A stretch of DNA of 64,000 nucleotides, taken from positions 124,001-188,000 of the forward strand of contig CAIOTF010000015.1 of assembly GCA_903861125.1 (NCBI GenBank), read 5' to 3'. Of the stretch, positions 1 to 11,600 are shown in pieces; position 1 is the first letter of the stretch; every line of letters begins with the position of its first letter. The position numbers and the translations under genes are program-made. The notes beneath the pieces were generated by a model. That model did not search any database, was not told the DNA's origin, and was given only the letters and a program-made list of their open reading frames with translations. The stretch comes from an uncultured Ignavibacteriota bacterium (GTDB taxonomy: Bacteria; Bacteroidota; Ignavibacteria; UBA10030; UBA8401).

Positions 1-621
1 CAGAACTTCGCCTTTGCAGATCCATACTTTAACGCCTATTTTTCCATAGATCGTTGCGGCTTCTGCGTGAGCGTAATCGATATCGGCACGCAAAGTATGA
101 AGCGGAATACGTCCTTCTTTGTATTGCTCTGTGCGTGCAATTTCTGCGCCGCCTAAACGACCGCCGCATTTCACGCGAATCCCTTCAGCTCCCATTCTCA
201 TTGCCGCCGTAATAGCCTGTTTCATTGCACGGCGAAATGCTATGCGTCCTTCAAGCTGAGCTGCAATATTTTCCGCAACCAGTTGAGCATCAAGCTCCGG
301 ACGCTTTACTTCGCTGATAAGGATTTTTACTTCTTTGTTTGTTACTTTTTTCAGTTCTTCTTCAAGCTGTCCGATCTCTTTTCCGCTCTTTCCGATCACT
401 ACACCGGGACGCGATGTATTGATGGTGATGCGGGCATTTTTCGGCGTACGTTCGATCAGTATTTTAGAAACACCAGCTTTTTTCAGACGGTTTCGAAGGT
501 AGTTCCGAACCATCATATCTTCTTGAAGTTTCCCGGCGTAATTTTTTTCGTCGTACCAATTAGAATCCCAACCCTTGATGATGCCTAAACGAAAACCGAC
601 CGGATTAATTTTTTGTCCCAA
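1..621 (-). CDS. rpsC: 30S ribosomal protein S3 (3' end cut by window edge)
   Basis: S3 sits at the mRNA entry side of the small subunit head and has N- and C-terminal domains around a KH domain. The reading frame is open from a TTG start to the left window edge (207 codons) and translates as [19 protein letters not shown] after the start, the classic S3 N terminus. The KH region ([13 protein letters not shown]) follows. It is absent from the ORF track because it runs off the edge. The TTG start is supported by a GAGGAG Shine-Dalgarno just upstream and by family alignment; no nearby ATG gives this N terminus. It lies 20 nt downstream of rplV in the S10-type operon. The C terminus is outside the window. 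Confidence 0.95.
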   Translation of the reverse strand, partial: MGQKINPVGFRLGIIKGWDSNWYDEKNYAGKLQEDMMVRNYLRNRLKKAGVSKILIERTPKNARITINTSRPGVVIGKSGKEIGQLEEELKKVTNKEVKILISEVKRPELDAQLVAENIAAQLEGRIAFRRAMKQAITAAMRMGAEGIRVKCGGRLGGAEIARTEQYKEGRIPLHTLRADIDYAHAEAATIYGKIGVKVWICKGEVL

Positions 622-641
622 AGTAACTCCTCAACTGAAAA

Positions 642-998
642 TTATTTTTTTTTGGATGTACGTTTATCGACAATAATTGTTAAATGATGCGAACGTTTTA
701 AGATTTTGTATGCCCGGCCCATCGGCGCGGGAAGGATACGTTTCATTGAAGCTCCCCCGTTCACAAATACTTCCTTCACAATAAGTTCGTCCGTGCTGAT
801 TCCCGTATTCGCATCTTTGTTCTGAAAATTTGAAACCGCTGAACGAAGAACTTTTTCTGCGGATTTAGCTGCATGTTTCGGCTGGAAATGAAGGATATTC
901 ATTGCTTCACCGACCGACCTGCCACGGATCAAATCAATAACTATGCGCATCTTGCGCGGTGACGTTCCTACAAATCGTTGTAATGCTCTTGCTTCCAT
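642..998 (-). CDS. rplV: 50S ribosomal protein L22
   Basis: L22 binds 23S rRNA and its long beta-hairpin lines the peptide exit tunnel. The protein (118 aa from the chosen start) reads MEARALQRFVGTSPRKMRIV, with the family block GRSVGEAMNILHF and the C-terminal hairpin region (MGRAYKILKRSHHLTI). The ORF track starts five codons earlier at a TTG. I prefer the ATG at 998 because a GGAG motif lies nine bases before it and the extra residues (ESSI) are not part of L22. It sits between rpsS and rpsC, in standard S10-operon order. Confidence 0.95.
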   Translation of the reverse strand: MEARALQRFVGTSPRKMRIVIDLIRGRSVGEAMNILHFQPKHAAKSAEKVLRSAVSNFQNKDANTGISTDELIVKEVFVNGGASMKRILPAPMGRAYKILKRSHHLTIIVDKRTSKKK

Positions 999-1022
999 GA
1001 TACTAGACTCCAATTAGAATGA

Positions 1023-1301
1023 TTACGCCGCTGCTTCGGTTTTCAAACCAGGATGCCCGCGGAAAATACGTGTCGGTGCAAATTCCCCGAGCTTATGACC
1101 TACCATTGCTTCCTGCACATACACAGGGATGAATTTATTGCCGTTGTGCACAGCAAATGTATGCCCAACAAATTCAGGAGAAATGGTGCAGGCTCGCGCC
1201 CACGTTTTAATCACTTGCTTTTTGTTTGACTTATTGAGCGTCTCGACTTTTTTCAGAAGACGCAAATCAATGTATGGACCTTTTTTGAGTGAACGACTCA
1301 T
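1023..1301 (-). CDS. rpsS: 30S ribosomal protein S19
   Basis: S19 is in the head of the small subunit, pairs with S13 and contacts the A-site finger. The 92-aa product has normal family length and the hallmarks [11 protein letters not shown] at the N terminus and [11 protein letters not shown] near the C terminus. The ATG start has an AAGAGAG element upstream. It is 13 nt downstream of rplB and 24 nt upstream of rplV, so it is clearly co-transcribed. Nothing unusual was noted. Confidence 0.96.
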   Translation of the reverse strand: MSRSLKKGPYIDLRLLKKVETLNKSNKKQVIKTWARACTISPEFVGHTFAVHNGNKFIPVYVQEAMVGHKLGEFAPTRIFRGHPGLKTEAAA

Positions 1302-1314
1302 AATACTCTCTTGA

Positions 1315-2139
1315 TTACTTACGACGCTTTACGATATATTGACTTGATTGTTTTTTGTGCTTGCGTGTCTTCAATCCTTTTGCTTTTTGGCCCCACGGAC
1401 TAACCGGATGACCGCCACCTGACGTTTTTCCTTCACCACCGCCCATCGGATGATCCACAGGATTCATGGCAACACCGCGAACATATGGACGAATTCCAAA
1501 CCAGCGTGAACGTCCTGCTTTACCAAAACTGATATTTTCGTGATCCAAATTTCCAATTTGACCGATCGTAGCATAGCATTCCGCAAGAACATTGCGTGCT
1601 TCACCGGAAGGGAATTTCAATAGAACAAAACGACCTTCTTTTGCCTGCACTGTTGCAAAATTTCCAGCCCCGCGTGCAACCTGTCCGCCTTTACCGGGAC
1701 GAAGTTCAATATTATGCACCTGTGTGTTTACAGGAATCGCTTTCAACGGAAGAGCATTGCCAACAAGAATATCTGCAGTTTCGCTCGCAATAATCTTCGT
1801 CCCAACTTTCAACCCTTGTGGTGCAATAATATATCGTTTATCGCCATTGACATAATGTATCAACGCAATATATGCTGAACGGTTCGGATCATACTCGATG
1901 GAAAAAACCGTTCCTTCGATGTTGTGGTTATCGCGTTTGAAATCAATCAAACGGTAACGTCGCTTATGACCGCCGCCGCGATGACGCGAAGTAACCCGTC
2001 CGAGACTGTTGCGCCCGCCAGATTTATTAATTTTTGTAAGAAGTGATTTTTCAGGTGTCGACCTGGTGATCTCTTCAAACGTAGCAATCGAATAGTATCT
2101 CGTTGCTGCGGTAGTCGGTTTTAATTTACGTAATGCCAT
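1315..2139 (-). CDS. rplB: 50S ribosomal protein L2
   Basis: L2 is a core large-subunit protein needed for subunit association and for the peptidyl transferase centre. The 274-aa length is normal. The conserved rRNA-binding block ([19 protein letters not shown]) and the C-terminal signature with the essential histidine ([14 protein letters not shown]) are intact. The ATG start carries a GAGAAG upstream element. It follows rplW by 12 nt within the S10-type operon. Confidence 0.97.
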   Translation of the reverse strand: MALRKLKPTTAATRYYSIATFEEITRSTPEKSLLTKINKSGGRNSLGRVTSRHRGGGHKRRYRLIDFKRDNHNIEGTVFSIEYDPNRSAYIALIHYVNGDKRYIIAPQGLKVGTKIIASETADILVGNALPLKAIPVNTQVHNIELRPGKGGQVARGAGNFATVQAKEGRFVLLKFPSGEARNVLAECYATIGQIGNLDHENISFGKAGRSRWFGIRPYVRGVAMNPVDHPMGGGEGKTSGGGHPVSPWGQKAKGLKTRKHKKQSSQYIVKRRK

Positions 2140-2151
2140 AACTTCTTCTCG

Positions 2152-2442
2152 TTAAACGTTAGCAAGAAAATCAATTGTTTGTCCATCTTTCAACGTGACG
2201 ATCGCCTTCTTCCAGTCGCTTCGCTTGCCTGCAATGCGTCCGCGCTTCGTCATTTGCGATTTCATTTTCCCCTTCACGTTCGCTGTGCGTACGCTTGTAA
2301 CGTTGACATTGAATTTTTTTTCAACGGCTTTAGCGATGGTAATTTTATTCGCGTTCAAATCGACCTTGAATGCGTATTGACGTTTTGCAGTCAATTCCGT
2401 CATTTTTTCAGTCAACAATGGTTGTATTAGTATTCCTGTCAT
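2152..2442 (-). CDS. rplW: 50S ribosomal protein L23
   Basis: L23 lies at the peptide exit site and is the docking point for trigger factor and SRP. The 96-aa product reads [17 protein letters not shown], followed by the family segment [22 protein letters not shown] and the basic loop [15 protein letters not shown]. The length is typical. It lies between rplD and rplB, with a 20-nt gap to the stop of rplD upstream. Confidence 0.95.
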   Translation of the reverse strand: MTGILIQPLLTEKMTELTAKRQYAFKVDLNANKITIAKAVEKKFNVNVTSVRTANVKGKMKSQMTKRGRIAGKRSDWKKAIVTLKDGQTIDFLANV

Positions 2443-2462
2443 AATCGCTGCCGTAACTATTT

Positions 2463-3092
2463 TTAGTTTGCAAATGTTTTATTTATAACGTCAACACCAC
2501 TTTTCTGTATCACAACAAAGTTGTTGTTGAGAATATCATACGTCGATGCTTTTGCCGCTTCAAGAATATTAAGAGTGGGAATATTGCGTCCCGATTTCAA
2601 TACGGCCAGATCCGTTTTCGAAGTTAGAAATAATATTTTCTTTCCGCCGATTTGAAGCGACTTCAAAATCGTGCTCATTTCTTTTGTCTTCGGCGTATCG
2701 AACGAAAAATCCTCAACAATCATTATTTGTCCGTCTTTCGCCTTATGCGACCAAGCAGACTTACGCGCCAAACGTTTTACTTTTGCCGGCAATTTCACAA
2801 CGTAATCATGTGGTTTCGGTCCGAAGATCGAGCCGCCACCAGGCATCAAAGGAGAACGGCTTGTTCCCTGACGGGCACGCCCTGTCTTTTTCTGGCCGAA
2901 AGGCTTCTTACCGCCCCCTCGCACTTCGTTCCGTGCTTTCACCTTGTGCGTACCCTGACGCTGGTTCGCCCAATACGAACGCACAGCCTGGTAGATCGCG
3001 TGATCGTTCGGCTCAATTTCAAAAATATCCGCCTTCAACTCTACGGTTTGACCGGATTTCGTACCATCTTTTTTTAAGACTTCAATATTCAT
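2463..3092 (-). CDS. rplD: 50S ribosomal protein L4
   Basis: L4 binds 23S rRNA, and its extended loop forms part of the exit tunnel constriction. In Enterobacteria L4 also autoregulates the S10 operon; whether that happens here cannot be seen. The 209-aa protein contains the tunnel-loop signature ([19 protein letters not shown]) and the C-terminal alpha/beta domain. An AGGAAG element precedes the ATG. It is 23 nt downstream of rplC. Confidence 0.95.
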   Translation of the reverse strand: MNIEVLKKDGTKSGQTVELKADIFEIEPNDHAIYQAVRSYWANQRQGTHKVKARNEVRGGGKKPFGQKKTGRARQGTSRSPLMPGGGSIFGPKPHDYVVKLPAKVKRLARKSAWSHKAKDGQIMIVEDFSFDTPKTKEMSTILKSLQIGGKKILFLTSKTDLAVLKSGRNIPTLNILEAAKASTYDILNNNFVVIQKSGVDVINKTFAN

Positions 3093-3115
3093 AGCAGATG
3101 CTTCCTGCGATCAAA

Positions 3116-3739
3116 TTACTTTGTAATTGTAACGTAAGTATTTTTTGCTCCTGGAATAGAACCTTTCACAAGGATAAGGTTAGACTCCGGAATAACTTTT
3201 AAGACCTTAAGATTCTTAACGGTAACATTGTCAAATCCCATTCTTCCAGCCATCCGCATCCCCTTAAATACACGCGAGGGATACGATGATCCGCCGATGG
3301 ATCCGGGAGCGCGCTGACGATCAGATTGTCCGTGGGTCTGGCTACCAACACCGCCGAAATGATGCCGACGCACAACCCCCTGAAAACCTTTTCCCTTCGA
3401 ACGTGCCGATACGTCAACCGTGTCACCCTGCGTGAACATGGTATCAACGCGGACTTCCTGGCCGAGTTCAAATTTAAGGTCATTGAAATTCCGGAATTCG
3501 CGGAGCAAACGAAGCGCTTTAGCTCCTGCTTTCGCGAAGTGGCCTTTCAATGGCTCATTGACAAGACGTTCTGCTTTTTGATCAAAGCCCAGCTGAATTG
3601 AATCGTATCCGTCTTTATCTTTTGTTTTAATCTGAGTGACAAAGCACGGACCTGCCTCGATGACCGTACACGGAACCGAAACCCCGTTGTCATCATACAC
3701 GCTAGTCATGCCTATCTTTTTTCCTAAAATTCCACTCAC
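3116..3739 (-). CDS. rplC: 50S ribosomal protein L3
   Basis: L3 is an early-assembly large-subunit protein close to the peptidyl transferase centre. The 207-aa product begins [18 protein letters not shown] and carries the central extension ([18 protein letters not shown]) with the conserved glutamine that is methylated by PrmB in many bacteria. The start codon is GTG, fixed by AAGGAG nine bases upstream and by family alignment. It is second in the S10 block after rpsJ. Confidence 0.96.
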   Translation of the reverse strand: MSGILGKKIGMTSVYDDNGVSVPCTVIEAGPCFVTQIKTKDKDGYDSIQLGFDQKAERLVNEPLKGHFAKAGAKALRLLREFRNFNDLKFELGQEVRVDTMFTQGDTVDVSARSKGKGFQGVVRRHHFGGVGSQTHGQSDRQRAPGSIGGSSYPSRVFKGMRMAGRMGFDNVTVKNLKVLKVIPESNLILVKGSIPGAKNTYVTITK

Positions 3740-3815
3740 AGGTATATTCTCCTTGAGAACTTTCTAAACTTATTGGTTGAACAAAATTTTTAACACTGCA
3801 CTACTATTCAACCGG

Positions 3816-4124
3816 TTACACTTTGATTTCCACATCAACGCCAGCCGGAAGATCAAGTTTCATCAAAGCATCAACGGTCTTCGATCCGGACGAGAGAATG
3901 TCAATCAATCGTTTATGTTTTTTAATTTGGAACTGCTCACGCGATTTTTTATCGACGTGCGGAGACCGGTTTACCGTATATACCGATCGCCGAGTCGGGA
4001 GCGGAATCGGCCCCGAAACCACAGCACCGGTTGATTTAACGGTTTTGATTATTTTTTCTGCTGACTTGTCGATCAGATTATGATCATACGAGCGCAATTT
4101 GATTCGAATTTTTTGACCAGCCAA
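3816..4124 (-). CDS. rpsJ: 30S ribosomal protein S10 (NusE)
   Basis: S10 is a head protein of the small subunit and, as NusE, joins NusB in antitermination. The 102-aa product reads [20 protein letters not shown] after the start, with the central [15 protein letters not shown] motif. The start codon is TTG: AAGGAG lies ten bases upstream and there is no other plausible start. It opens the S10 block immediately downstream of tuf, so the str and S10 units are joined here. Confidence 0.96.
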   Translation of the reverse strand: MAGQKIRIKLRSYDHNLIDKSAEKIIKTVKSTGAVVSGPIPLPTRRSVYTVNRSPHVDKKSREQFQIKKHKRLIDILSSGSKTVDALMKLDLPAGVDVEIKV

Positions 4125-4148
4125 TGTTTCTCTTCTCCTTGTTCAATT

Positions 4149-4176
4149 TCCCGGCGCGCAACTGAGCTCACCGGGA
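4149..4176 (-). promoter_or_regulatory. possible hairpin in the tuf-rpsJ spacer
   Basis: The 75-nt gap between tuf and rpsJ contains a 6-bp inverted repeat (TCCCGG / CCGGGA) around a 16-base loop. There is no U-run after it on the transcribed strand, so it is not a convincing terminator. It could be a processing or attenuation structure, or chance. Confidence 0.3.
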
Positions 4177-4199
4177 TCTTGACAGAAATGTTTTTTTTA

Positions 4200-5411
4200 T
4201 TACTCTACGATCTTTGTTACAACGCCTGCACCCACTGTGCGGCCGCCTTCGCGGATAGCGAAACGAAGACCCTCGTCCATAGCAATGGTCGAGATCAATT
4301 CGATCTGCATATTATCCACGTTGTCGCCCGGCATAACCATTTCAACGCCTGTCGGCATTGTTACAACGCCGGTGACATCGGTGGTACGGAAATAAAACTG
4401 AGGACGGTATCCGTTCACGAACGGTGTATGACGTCCGCCTTCTTCTTTCTTTAACACGTAGACCTGAGCCAGGAATTTTTTGTGCGGTGTAATGGAACCC
4501 GGTTTTGCAACAACCATACCGCGTTCGAGATCATTCTTTTCAACACCCCGCAGAAGTATGCCGGCATTGTCGCCCGCACGCACTTCGTCAAGTTCCTTGC
4601 GGAACATTTCTGCGCCGGTGATAACGGTTTTTTTATGAGCTCCCAAACCGATCACTTCAACTTCGTCGCCAACTTTTGCATGACCGCGTTCAACACGACC
4701 CGTACCAACGGTACCGCGACCGGTGATCGAAAATACGTCTTCAATCGGCATCAAGAATGGTTTTTCAACATCGCGTTTTGGTTCCGGAATATATGAATCA
4801 ACCGCAGCCATCAACTCAAGAATCGGCTTGTATGCAGCATCATCAATCGGTTTGTTTGCAGCAAACGCTTCAAGCGCCTTTGTAGCAGAACCGCGGATAA
4901 TCGGAATTTCATCGCCGGGGAAGTTATACGAAGTTAGAAGCTCACGCAATTCCATTTCCACGAGGTCAAGAAGTTCAGGATCCGCAATATCAACTTTATT
5001 CAAGAACACAACCATTTTCGGCACACCAACTTGACGAGCAAGCAGGATATGTTCTTTGGTCTGCGGCATCGGTCCGTCTGTGCCTGCAACAACAAGAATA
5101 GCACCGTCCATTTGAGCGGCGCCGGTAATCATATTCTTCACATAGTCAGCGTGACCCGGGCAGTCTACGTGAGCATAATGACGGTTCTCGGTGGAATATT
5201 CCACGTGAGCCGTTGCAATTGTAATACCACGTTCACGTTCTTCAGGAGCATTGTCAATTGAATCAAATGTTCTCACTGTCGATAGTCCGCCCCCTTTTAG
5301 AGAGAGTGTCATTGTGATCGCTGCAGTCAACGAAGTCTTGCCGTGATCAACGTGTCCGATCGTTCCAATATTTACGTGCGGCTTACTGCGGTCAAATTTT
5401 TCTTTTGCCAT
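4200..5411 (-). CDS. tuf: translation elongation factor Tu
   Basis: EF-Tu delivers aminoacyl-tRNA to the ribosomal A site as a GTP complex. The 403-aa protein has the P-loop GHVDHGKT at about residue 19, the switch II segment DCPGHADY, the guanine motif NKVD, then beta-barrel domains 2 and 3 ([21 protein letters not shown]). The length is slightly above the usual 393-400 because of short lineage inserts. The ATG start has AAGGAG eight bases upstream. It lies between fusA and rpsJ, the ancestral str-operon position; no second tuf is seen beside secE, where many relatives carry one. Confidence 0.97.
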   Translation of the reverse strand: MAKEKFDRSKPHVNIGTIGHVDHGKTSLTAAITMTLSLKGGGLSTVRTFDSIDNAPEERERGITIATAHVEYSTENRHYAHVDCPGHADYVKNMITGAAQMDGAILVVAGTDGPMPQTKEHILLARQVGVPKMVVFLNKVDIADPELLDLVEMELRELLTSYNFPGDEIPIIRGSATKALEAFAANKPIDDAAYKPILELMAAVDSYIPEPKRDVEKPFLMPIEDVFSITGRGTVGTGRVERGHAKVGDEVEVIGLGAHKKTVITGAEMFRKELDEVRAGDNAGILLRGVEKNDLERGMVVAKPGSITPHKKFLAQVYVLKKEEGGRHTPFVNGYRPQFYFRTTDVTGVVTMPTGVEMVMPGDNVDNMQIELISTIAMDEGLRFAIREGGRTVGAGVVTKIVE

Positions 5412-5463
5412 GAGGATTTCTCCTTATTTTATTATGTGAATGATGAAGTCTACAAATCCAATA

Positions 5464-7557
5464 TTAAGCGTTCTTGCCTTTTACTTTTTCAATGATCTGT
5501 TCGGAAACTGATTTCGGTGTTTCATCATAATGATCGAATTGCATTGTATAGAGTGCGCGTCCCTGAGTCATCGACCGCAACTGCGTTGCATAACCAAACA
5601 TTTCCGAAAGCGGGACCATTGCTTTTATCACCTGCGCATCTTTGCGCGGTGTGATACCTTCAATTTTTCCACGGCGCGAGTTCAAATCGCCCATAACATC
5701 TCCAAGATAATCTTCAGGAGAGACAACCTCAACACCCATGATCGGTTCAAGAATTACAGGACTTGCCTTTTTTGCGCCTTCTTGAAAAGCCATCGAGCCG
5801 GCAATCTTAAATGCCATTTCCGACGAATCAACATCGTGATATGAACCATCGATCAATTTAACTTTAATATCTTCTACCGGATAACCGGCAAGAATACCGT
5901 TCTTCAAAGCTTCCTGAATGCCGGCTGATACCGGCTTAATGAATTCACGCGGAATTACTCCTCCGACGATGGCATCTTCGAATTCATATCCCTTCCCTTT
6001 TTCATTTGGTTCCAGCTCGATCCACACGTGACCAAACTGACCTTTACCACCTGATTGACGGATGAATTTACCTTCAGCAGTAACTTTTTTACGGATTGTT
6101 TCCTTGTATGCTACCTGCGGTTTACCCACATTCGCTTCTACTTTGAATTCGCGCTTCATTCTGTCTACAAGTATCTCAAGGTGCAACTCACCCATACCGC
6201 CGATAATCGTTTGACCGGTTTCCTGATTTGTTGAGACCCTGAATGTAGGATCCTCTTCGGCAAGTTTCGATAAAGCTTCGCCCATTTTTTCCTGATCGGC
6301 TTTTGTCTTCGGCTCGATTGCCTGATGGATAACCGGTTCCGGAAAAATCATTTTTTCAAGAATAATCGCTTCGTCTTCACCGCACAATGTGTCGCCCGTG
6401 CGAGTGTTCTTAAAACCGATGGCAGCAAGAATATCCCCCGCGTATCCCTCATCAACATCCTCGCGATGGTTTGCATGCATGCGCAATACTCGTCCGATGC
6501 GTTCTTTTTTATCGCTGACAGAATTATAAAGATACGATCCTGCTTTTACAGTACCGCTGTAAATACGGAAAAATGTCAAACGGCCAACATACGGATCAGT
6601 CATGATCTTGAATGCGAGCGCTGTAAATTTTTCGTTGTCAGCAATATTACGGCTGACCATGTCCTTCATATTCGGATGATGACCTGTAATCATTCCGCCC
6701 TGAATATCAAGCGGCGACGGCAGAAAGTTCACAACGGAATCGAGAAGCATCTGCACGCCTTTATTCTTAAACGACGATCCGCACAAAACCGGCACAATCG
6801 TTACTTTCAAACATGCACGACGTAAAACATCAATAAGTTCTTTTTCGGAAATTTCTTTTCCTTCAAGATATTTTTCCAACAACGAATCATCCTCATCAGA
6901 TACCGCTTCCAGCATCTTAGTGCGGTATTCTGCAGCTTGCGCCTGCAGATCATGGGGAATTTCAATTTCGTCCCAAGTCATGCCGTTTGAATGATCGTGA
7001 AAAATATGCGCTTTCATTTTTACCAGATCAATAATACCCTTAAACATATCGCCCTGGCCAACGGGAAGTTGGATCGGAACGGCATTTGCACCAAGACGTT
7101 CCTTCATCATCTGCACTGCACTAAGAAAATCTGCACCTGTGCGGTCCATCTTGTTGACGAACGCTATGCGCGGAACACCATACTTATCGGCTTGACGCCA
7201 CACTGTCTCCGATTGGGGCTCAACGCCGCCAACAGAACAAAACAATGCTACAGCACCGTCCAAAACACGGAGTGAACGTTCAACTTCGATCGTAAAATCA
7301 ACGTGGCCAGGAGTATCGATGATATTAACGCGATGCTCCCGCCAAAAACATGTTGTTGCCGCAGACGTGATAGTTATCCCGCGTTCTTTTTCCTGTTCCA
7401 TCCAATCCATTGTAGCAGCGCCATCATGCACTTCCCCAACACGGTGCAAAACACCTGTATAAAAGAGTATACGCTCAGTCGTCGTGGTTTTACCAGCGTC
7501 GATATGAGCCATAATTCCAATATTACGCGTACGTTCCAATGAATATTTACGAGGCAT
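5464..7557 (-). CDS. fusA: translation elongation factor G
   Basis: EF-G catalyses GTP-dependent translocation of tRNA and mRNA and, with RRF, ribosome recycling. The 697-aa protein carries the P-loop [28 protein letters not shown] and [10 protein letters not shown], then domains II-V ending [12 protein letters not shown]. The ORF track begins 11 codons earlier at a non-ATG codon. I start at the ATG at 7557 because the extra residues are outside the family and AGGAAA lies just upstream ([20 protein letters not shown]). It lies between rpsG and tuf in the str operon. Confidence 0.97.
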   Translation of the reverse strand: MPRKYSLERTRNIGIMAHIDAGKTTTTERILFYTGVLHRVGEVHDGAATMDWMEQEKERGITITSAATTCFWREHRVNIIDTPGHVDFTIEVERSLRVLDGAVALFCSVGGVEPQSETVWRQADKYGVPRIAFVNKMDRTGADFLSAVQMMKERLGANAVPIQLPVGQGDMFKGIIDLVKMKAHIFHDHSNGMTWDEIEIPHDLQAQAAEYRTKMLEAVSDEDDSLLEKYLEGKEISEKELIDVLRRACLKVTIVPVLCGSSFKNKGVQMLLDSVVNFLPSPLDIQGGMITGHHPNMKDMVSRNIADNEKFTALAFKIMTDPYVGRLTFFRIYSGTVKAGSYLYNSVSDKKERIGRVLRMHANHREDVDEGYAGDILAAIGFKNTRTGDTLCGEDEAIILEKMIFPEPVIHQAIEPKTKADQEKMGEALSKLAEEDPTFRVSTNQETGQTIIGGMGELHLEILVDRMKREFKVEANVGKPQVAYKETIRKKVTAEGKFIRQSGGKGQFGHVWIELEPNEKGKGYEFEDAIVGGVIPREFIKPVSAGIQEALKNGILAGYPVEDIKVKLIDGSYHDVDSSEMAFKIAGSMAFQEGAKKASPVILEPIMGVEVVSPEDYLGDVMGDLNSRRGKIEGITPRKDAQVIKAMVPLSEMFGYATQLRSMTQGRALYTMQFDHYDETPKSVSEQIIEKVKGKNA

Positions 7558-7641
7558 ACTTTTCCTAAACTCTAAAGCGGATAAACGCACCGCTATCGAG
7601 TGTAATAACTTAAACGATTAAAATGTCTTTTGAAAATCAAA

Positions 7642-8112
7642 TTACCACTTAAAGTGAGCAAACGCTTTGTTTGCTTCAGCCATGCGGTGCGTATCTTCTT
7701 TTTTCTTTACCGCATTGCCCTCGCCGTTAGCAGCCGCGATGAATTCAGCAGCCAATTTTAACGACATCGACTTATCCGAACGTTCTTGCGAATAGTTTAT
7801 TAACCAACGAATTGCGAGAGCGGTTCGCCGTTCGGGACGAACTTCTGTAGGAACCTGATAGGTTGCTCCGCCGACTCTCCGTGCACGTATTTCAATCACC
7901 GGAGAGACGTTATGAACTGCTTTTTTGAATACTTCTATGGGATTTTGCGATTTTGTTCGATCGCCGATAATTTCAATAGCATCATAGAGAATGGTTTGAG
8001 CACGATGCTTTTTACCATCTTTCATGATATTATTGATAAAGCGATTAACGAGCAAATCCCCAAATTTGGGGTCAGCTATTGCGATACGTTTCGATGCGTG
8101 CTTTTTTCTCAT
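7642..8112 (-). CDS. rpsG: 30S ribosomal protein S7
   Basis: S7 nucleates assembly of the 30S head and lines the E site; in E. coli it is the translational autoregulator of the str operon. The 156-aa product has normal length, with the RNA-binding face motifs (RRVGGATYQVPTEVRPERR) and the C-terminal FAHFKW. The Shine-Dalgarno is weak. It lies 20 nt downstream of rpsL and 84 nt upstream of fusA. Confidence 0.96.
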   Translation of the reverse strand: MRKKHASKRIAIADPKFGDLLVNRFINNIMKDGKKHRAQTILYDAIEIIGDRTKSQNPIEVFKKAVHNVSPVIEIRARRVGGATYQVPTEVRPERRTALAIRWLINYSQERSDKSMSLKLAAEFIAAANGEGNAVKKKEDTHRMAEANKAFAHFKW

Positions 8113-8132
8113 TGGTAAAGGTCAAACTATGA

Positions 8133-8504
8133 TTATTTTGGTCGTTTTGCGCCGTATTTTGAACGGGCCTGTTTACGATCTTGAACACCTTGTGTATCGA
8201 GCGTTCCACGAATTATATGGTAACGCACTCCGGGCAAATCCTTTACACGTCCGCCGCGGATCATTACAATAGAGTGCTCTTGTAAATTATGACCTTCACC
8301 GGGAATGTAAGCGGTTACCTCAATGTGGTTTGTTAAACGCACACGTGCAACTTTACGAAGTGCTGAATTCGGTTTCTTCGGCGTTGTGGTGTACACTCGC
8401 GTGCACACGCCGCGCTTTTGCGGATTGCCTTCAAGCGCCGGAGACTTGCTCTTTACGGCCAGATTTTCGCGACCGAGTCTAACTAATTGATTAATCGTAG
8501 GCAA
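8133..8504 (-). CDS. rpsL: 30S ribosomal protein S12
   Basis: S12 controls decoding accuracy at the A site. The 123-aa product shows [19 protein letters not shown] and [13 protein letters not shown]. The lysines equivalent to E. coli K42 and K87 are both present, so no streptomycin-resistance substitution is visible at those positions. The start codon is TTG, with GGAG seven bases upstream. It is the first gene after a consensus promoter in the rpoC-rpsL gap, so the str/S10 block can be transcribed independently of rpoBC. Confidence 0.96.
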   Translation of the reverse strand: MPTINQLVRLGRENLAVKSKSPALEGNPQKRGVCTRVYTTTPKKPNSALRKVARVRLTNHIEVTAYIPGEGHNLQEHSIVMIRGGRVKDLPGVRYHIIRGTLDTQGVQDRKQARSKYGAKRPK

Positions 8505-8553
8505 CTACGTACTCCAAAAATTGTAATGTTTTTAATGTCTTTTTAAGTTTTAC

Positions 8554-8582
8554 AATATAGCGAAAAAATTCTTTTTTGTCAA
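8554..8582 (-). promoter_or_regulatory. consensus sigma-70-type promoter for the rpsL operon
   Basis: On the minus strand the 118-nt rpoC-rpsL gap contains TTGACA (8577-8582), a 17-bp spacer and TATATT (8554-8559). The -10 box lies about 50 nt upstream of the rpsL TTG start. This is near-perfect housekeeping promoter geometry and would serve the str and S10 genes. It does not look like the TTTG/TAnnTTTG boxes of Bacteroidia. Confidence 0.8.
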
Positions 8583-8622
8583 TCGTCAACGGAAGATTAT
8601 TTTAAAATCCACCCTAATGAGT

Positions 8623-11600
8623 TTAAGCTGTTACTTTTGACTTTTTTCTCGCTTTTTTAACAAGAACCACTTCTTCTTCCTTCATTGCATCGGTCGGCTC
8701 TTCCACAACCGCCGGTTTTTCCATAACCCGCGAAGGCGTTTTTGATGTAACGAGCACTTCCCGGAATTTTTTTAATCCGGTACCTGCGGGAATAAGATGA
8801 CCCATAATAACATTTTCTTTTAATCCAAGCAGATGATCGATCTTTCCTTCGATGGCCGCATCGGTGAGAACTTTTGTTGTCTCCTGGAATGACGCCGCAG
8901 AGATGAAGCTGTCCGTGGATAATGATGCCGTCGTTATACCAAGAAGAATCGGTTCAGAAAGAGCAGGTTCGGCATCGCGTGCCTCAATAGATTTCTTCTC
9001 TTTCTTTTTGAGTTCAATGTTCATCTCTTTCACTTTTTTCTTTTCGCTGAGAGTATTGTTCTTCATTTTTGAATCGCCCTTATTCTCAACGAACACCATT
9101 CCTTCGAGACTGCGATTCACTTCTTCAAATTTTACTTTGTCAATGTAATCGCCTTCCAGGAAATGCGTATCGCCCGGATCGGTAACGCGTACCTTCTGCA
9201 TCATCTGGCGAACAATAATTTCGATATGCTTATCATTGATCTTCACACCCTGCATACGGTATACTTCCTGAATTTCATTCACCAGATATTCCTGCACCGC
9301 ACTGGTACCTTTGATGCGGAGGATATCATGCGGATCAATAGCACCGTCGCAAAGACGTTCGCCACTGCGGATGAAATCATTTTCCTGAACGAGAACGTGT
9401 TTGCCAAGAGCAATCATATACACTTTCCGCTCTTTGCCGTCGTGACTTGTTACGATCACTTCACGGTTACCGCGTTTCTGCGCACCGAACGAAACTACTC
9501 CGTCGATTTCGCTGACTACGGCCGGTTCACCCGGAGAACGAGCTTCGAATAATTCCGTCACACGCGGCAGACCGCCGGTGATATCGCGCGTCTTACCGAT
9601 ATCGCGCGGAATCTTTACGAGCACCGTTCCGGCGGGAATCGCCTCTTCATGATCAACAAGAATATGAGCACGCGTCGGAATAATATAACTTGCAATCTTC
9701 TTCCCGCTCTTATCCGTTACCATGATTGACGGACTCAGATTCTTATCGCGAGAATCAATAACCACTTTCTGAATGTGACCGGTTTGTTCATCCGGTTCAT
9801 CGCGGTAAGTGATATTTTCTTTCAGATCCATGTACTTAATCTGTCCGGCATATTCGGAAATGATCGTGGCATTGTACGGATCCCATTCGTAAAGCAATTG
9901 ACCTTTTTTGACTTGCGCTCCATCGGCAAGTTGAAGAATAGCACCGTAGGGAACGTCATATTTTGTCAGGACTGCATTATCGGAATTCATAACCTGAATT
10001 GCGCCGCTGCGGCCGAGAGAAAGCATTTTCTCTCCCTCTTCCGTTGAAATCTTGATTGATTTTACGCTGTCGAATTTCAAGTAACCATCGAATTTCGATG
10101 TGATGTGAGACTGGTTAGCAATTAAACTGGCCGTGCCGCCGGTATGGAATGTACGAAGCGTCAGCTGCGTGCCCGGTTCACCGATAGATTGTGCCGCAAT
10201 GACACCGACTGTTTCACCGACTTCAACGATATTTCCGGTGGTCAAATTACGTCCATAACATTTTGCGCAAACACCGCGTTTTGCCTCGCACGTCAATACA
10301 GAACGTATCTCAACTTGTTCAATGGCAGTTTCGGATATCGTCTGTGCCACGTCTTCGTCGATGATCTCTCCTGCTTTGACGAGGATCTTGTTGGTCATTG
10401 GATCGCGGACATCATGAACTGAGACACGGCCGACTATACGTTCCGACAACGGTTCTTTAACGTCTTCACCTTCTTTTAACGCGCCGGTGAGTACTCCACG
10501 GAATGTTCCGCAATCGACATCGGAAATAATTGCATCCTGAGCAACGTCAACAAGACGGCGCGTAAGATAACCGGCGTCTGCAGTTTTCAATGCGGTGTCC
10601 GCCAAACCTTTTCGTGCTCCGTGTGTCGAGATAAAATATTCAAGAATCGAAAGACCTTCACGGAAGTTAGCAATGATAGGATTTTCGATCAATTCTCCGG
10701 TCGCACCAGACATTGATTTTTGCGGTTTTGCCATTAGTCCGCGCATACCAGCCAACTGACGCACCTGTTCTTTCGAACCGCGCGCACCGGAATCGATCAT
10801 CATATAGATGGAGTTGAAACCTTCTTTGGAATTCTGCAGTGAATCGAACAACCGTTCGGCAACACGGCTTGTTGTGCGTGTCCAGACGTCGATCACTTTA
10901 TTATAGCGCTCACCGTTGGTGATGAAACCGTTCTGATATTGTTTCTCAACCGAATCAACTTCTTTTTGTGCTTTGTGGATCAGTTCTTCCTTTTCTTTCG
11001 GTATGGCAACGTCGGCGATATTCACGGAGAGTCCTCCGCGCATTGCATACGTGAAACCGAGCGTCTTCATCGCATCAAGGAATTTAGCCGTGCGCTGATT
11101 TCCACTTCGGCGGAATGCCTGCGCAATGATCTGCACAAGGCGCTTCTTGCTGAGCAATTCGTTGATGAAACCGAGTTCCTCCGGAACGATCTGATTGAAG
11201 ATCACACGACCGGTTGTGGTTTCGATCATCTTTCCTTCAAAACGAACTTTAATGCGCGCATGAAGGTCAAGCTTATTTTCATTGTATGCAATGATCACTT
11301 CCTGATCAGAATAGAACAATGTTCCTTCGCCTCTTGCACCGGTGCGTGATTTCGTCAAATAGTAACAACCCAGTACCTGATCCTGCGTCGGAGTGATGAC
11401 CGGAGCGCCGCTTGCCGGAGAAAGAATGTTATGCGATGACAACATAAGAACACGAGCTTCAAGTTGAGCATCGAATGACAGCGGAATATGAACGGCCATT
11501 TGATCGCCGTCAAAGTCGGCATTGAATGCCGTGCAGACCATCGGATGGATACGAAGCGCTTTGCCTTCCACCAGTACAGGCTGAAACGCCTGGATACCAA

